From assembly GCF_018200035.1 (NCBI RefSeq), contig NZ_CP073581.1, positions 740,501-804,500 of the forward strand: 64,000 bases of DNA, given 5' to 3'. Each line of letters begins with the position of its first letter. Position 1 is the first letter of the stretch. This DNA is from Sulfitobacter albidus. Lineage in GTDB: Bacteria > Pseudomonadota > Alphaproteobacteria > Rhodobacterales > Rhodobacteraceae. The notes under the pieces were generated by a model, which had not been told where the DNA came from, did not search any database, and worked only from the letters and a program-made list of their open reading frames with translations. A program made the translations under genes and the position numbers. Positions 61,852-64,000 of the stretch are shown here, piece after piece.

Positions 61852-63297
61852 ATGGATCTGCGCCCCGTTGGATATGTGATCGGCCTGCTGGTCGCCTTTC
61901 TGGGGGCGGCGATGATTGTGCCTTTGCTGGTCGATCTGGCCGAGGGGCGCGGCCATTGGCCAGTTTTTTTTCAATCCATGGTGATTACGGTGGTCGGCGG
62001 CATGGCCATGGCGCTGGCCTGTGCCAGTGGCGTCCGCGAGGGGCTGACGATCCAGCAGACCTTTCTGCTCACGTCTTCGGTCTGGCTCGCGCTTCCCCTT
62101 TTTGGGGCGATCCCCTTCGTACTGGGCGCGACCGAGGCGCGCACGGTCGACGCGATTTTCGAAGCGATGTCAGGGCTCACCACCACCGGATCCACCGTTT
62201 TCACCGGTCTCGATACGCTGCCCAAGGGATTGTTGATCTGGCGCGCAATCCTGCAATGGCTGGGGGGCATCGGCATCATCGTTGTGGCGATGGTGTTCCT
62301 GCCCGAGTTGCGCGTCGGCGGCATGCAGATCTTCAAATCCGAAGCTTTCGACACGCTGGGAAAGATCCTGCCCCGGGCGGGGCAGATCGCAACGCAGATC
62401 TCGGGGCTCTACGTGGCGTTCACGCTGATCTGCGCGCTGGTCTACCTGTATTTCGGGATGAGCCTGTTTGACGCGACATCCCACGCGATGACGACCATCG
62501 CGACGGGCGGCTTTGCCAATTACGACGCGTCTTTCGGGGCGTTCAAGGGACCGTTGGAATATGCCGCGGCGCTTTTCATGATGCTCGCGGCGCTGCCGTT
62601 CGTGCGCTATGTGCAGTTGATTAATGGCAACCCGACCGCGCTGCACCGTGACCCGCAGGTGCGCGCCTTCGTGGCGGTGATCGCGGTGCTGACGCTGGTG
62701 CTGATCGTCGTGCTTGAAGAAGGCGTGCATCTGGGCGTCGAGGAATCGCTGCGCGAGGCGGTGTTCAACGTGACCTCGATCATTTCCGGCACCGGCTATG
62801 CCTCGGTCGATTACATGCAATGGGGCAGCTTTGCGGTGGCGCTGTTCTTTTTCATCGGACTGATTGGGGGCTGTGCCGGGTCAACGGCCTGTTCGATCAA
62901 GGTTTTCCGCTATCAGCTGCTGTTCGCATCGGTGCGCGCGCAGCTGCGGCGCATTCGCTCGCCAAGCGGTATTTTTACGCCGCGCTACGACGGGCGACCC
63001 GTGGGCGAGGATGTGCTGGCGTCGGTCATGTCGTTCTTCATGTTCTTCGTGGTGACGCTGGGGCTGGTCGCCGTGGCGCTGTCGATGACGGGTCTGGATT
63101 TTGTGACTTCGGTCTCGGGGGCGTCGGCGGCGCTGGCCAATATCGGGCCCGGGCTTGGCGACATCATCGGGCCTGCGGGCAACTTCGCCACGCTCAACGA
63201 CCCCGCCAAATGGATCCTGACGCTGGCGATGCTGCTGGGTCGGCTAGAGCTGATGGTGGTCTACGTCATCTTTACAGTGAATTTCTGGAGGGCCTGA
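61852..63297 (+). CDS. trkH: TrkH family potassium uptake protein
   Basis: A 481-residue membrane channel subunit of the Trk K+ uptake system. ATG 61852 gives MDLRPVGYVIGLLVAFLGAAMIVPLLVDLAEGRGHW, the family N-terminus; the frame is open 15-57 bases upstream. Four pore loops are visible, for example EAMSGLTTTGSTVF, SHAMTTIATGGF, NVTSIISGTGYAS and SGASAALANIGPGLG, each with the selectivity glycine. The TGA overlaps the ATG of the ThDP enzyme gene. Confidence 0.93.
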   Translation: MDLRPVGYVIGLLVAFLGAAMIVPLLVDLAEGRGHWPVFFQSMVITVVGGMAMALACASGVREGLTIQQTFLLTSSVWLALPLFGAIPFVLGATEARTVDAIFEAMSGLTTTGSTVFTGLDTLPKGLLIWRAILQWLGGIGIIVVAMVFLPELRVGGMQIFKSEAFDTLGKILPRAGQIATQISGLYVAFTLICALVYLYFGMSLFDATSHAMTTIATGGFANYDASFGAFKGPLEYAAALFMMLAALPFVRYVQLINGNPTALHRDPQVRAFVAVIAVLTLVLIVVLEEGVHLGVEESLREAVFNVTSIISGTGYASVDYMQWGSFAVALFFFIGLIGGCAGSTACSIKVFRYQLLFASVRAQLRRIRSPSGIFTPRYDGRPVGEDVLASVMSFFMFFVVTLGLVAVALSMTGLDFVTSVSGASAALANIGPGLGDIIGPAGNFATLNDPAKWILTLAMLLGRLELMVVYVIFTVNFWRA

Positions 63298-64000
63298 TGG
63301 CTGATCCGACTGAACGCCCCTTGGGTGCACAGATTTCCCACATGCTCCGCGCCCGCGGCGTCGATACCATCTTTGGCATCCCCGGTGTGCATAATCAGGA
63401 GATGTACCGCGGCATCGAAGAGGCCGGGATCACCCATGTGCTGGCGCGTCATGAGCAGGGGGCCGGTTTCATGGCCGACGGCTACGCGCGGGCGAGCGGC
63501 AAGCCGGGCGTGGCGTATGTGATTACCGGCCCGGGGCTGTGCAACATCATGACGCCGATGGGGCAGGCCTATTCGGATTCGGTGCCGATGCTGGTGATCT
63601 CAAGCTGTCTTGACGAGACGGCGGCACGGCGCGGGCAATTGCACCAGATGAAAGACCAGCGCGCCGCCGCCGAAACGGTCTGCGACTGGTCCGAAGAGGC
63701 CCGCACGGCCGAGGCCGCCTATACGCTGGTCGACCGCGCCTTTGCGGAGTTCAAAACCGCCCGCGCGCGCCCCAAGCATATCCAGGTGCCCATCGCCGCG
63801 CTTGAGGCGCAGGCGCCCCCACCGCCTACGGCAAGCCAGACCGATATGTTGGGGCCGCCTGAGGCTGATCCGGCCGCGGTGCGCCGGATTGCCGAAGCCC
63901 TCTCTCGCGCGCGGCGGCCCGTGTTCGTTCTGGGGGGCGGGGCCGTCGAGGGCGGCAGCCTGTGGCCGCGATTGATGGTGGCGACGGGGGCTGCGTCATT
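63297..64000 (+). CDS. thiamine-diphosphate-dependent enzyme, N-terminal part (cut by window edge)
   Basis: Starts with ATG 63297 inside the trkH stop and is open to the window end (about 234 residues). The N-terminal Pyr domain shows FGIPGVHNQEMYRGIEEAGITHVLARHEQGAGFMADGYARASGKPGVAYVITGPGLCNIMTPMGQAYSDSVPMLVISS, with the catalytic Glu in RHEQGAG. It is of the acetolactate-synthase-like group; the sequence is close to those called 5-guanidino-2-oxopentanoate decarboxylase in relatives, but the specific activity cannot be settled here. Confidence 0.8.
   Translation, partial: MADPTERPLGAQISHMLRARGVDTIFGIPGVHNQEMYRGIEEAGITHVLARHEQGAGFMADGYARASGKPGVAYVITGPGLCNIMTPMGQAYSDSVPMLVISSCLDETAARRGQLHQMKDQRAAAETVCDWSEEARTAEAAYTLVDRAFAEFKTARARPKHIQVPIAALEAQAPPPPTASQTDMLGPPEADPAAVRRIAEALSRARRPVFVLGGGAVEGGSLWPRLMVATGAAS

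Overview
The window is GC-rich chromosomal DNA (one AT-rich island near 22.5-22.7 kb) from an alphaproteobacterium, most likely of the order Rhodobacterales (Roseobacter group). Pointers are the phaZ/phaC/phaP/phaR polyhydroxybutyrate (PHB) locus, a SAM-II riboswitch before metZ, the rpiA-gor-hflK-hflC-degP order, DUF2842 beside purA, and many small ORFs of Rhodobacterales type. No rRNA, tRNA, CRISPR array, prophage or insertion sequence was recognised.

Layout. 0-5.7 kb: end of an MFS transporter, a MAPEG protein, an ArsR-type regulator fused to an AHSA1/SRPBCC domain, and three alpha/beta hydrolases. 5.7-10.3 kb: PHB locus with depolymerase phaZ divergent from synthase phaC, then phasin phaP and regulator phaR; matches to the PhaR half-site pattern lie at phaC, phaP and phaR. 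10.3-19.7 kb: a nine-gene minus-strand cluster (polar amino-acid ABC transporter, two glutamine-synthetase-like ligases, a GATase, a FAD oxidoreductase, a DegT-type aminotransferase) that resembles a gamma-glutamyl (Puu-like) amine catabolic route. 19.7-22.4 kb: tandem TerB genes, two small proteins and rlmJ. 22.4-25.0 kb: AT-rich spacer with a candidate small RNA, then pyrG and secG. 25.1-26.8 kb: cobalt-type nitrile hydratase genes. 26.9-36.4 kb: purA, a very acidic Rhodobacterales protein, thiamine diphosphokinase, a DMT exporter, a PfpI-like protein, sdaA and a GST. 36.4-45.8 kb: EF-hand protein, rpiA, gor, hflKC, a WYL regulator/RidA/aminotransferase block, degP. 45.8-57.1 kb: ferredoxin, purD, xseA, a NuoE-NuoF fusion, a lytic transglycosylase, ftsY, a DMT transporter and yciB. 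57.1-64 kb: GST, hydrolase, SAM-II riboswitch with metZ, folE2, a DUF1127 gene, trkH and the start of a ThDP-dependent decarboxylase.

Seven genes (an alpha/beta hydrolase, the FAD oxidoreductase, the acidic protein, a DMT transporter, sdaA, a class III aminotransferase, xseA) are each broken by one missing base in a run of G or C, and each is restored by adding one base. The uniform pattern suggests homopolymer sequencing error more than real decay, so these genes are annotated over their full span.

The most interesting regulatory signals are: a PhaR-type site that fills the 17-bp spacer of the phaP promoter, with a matching site in front of a distant DUF1127 gene; twin 14-bp palindromes before phaZ; a promoter-to-terminator small RNA unit next to pyrG; an 89-bp hairpin-rich insertion with 12-bp direct repeats between nthA and nthB; and clear palindromic operators in front of the ArsR-fusion gene and the WYL regulator.
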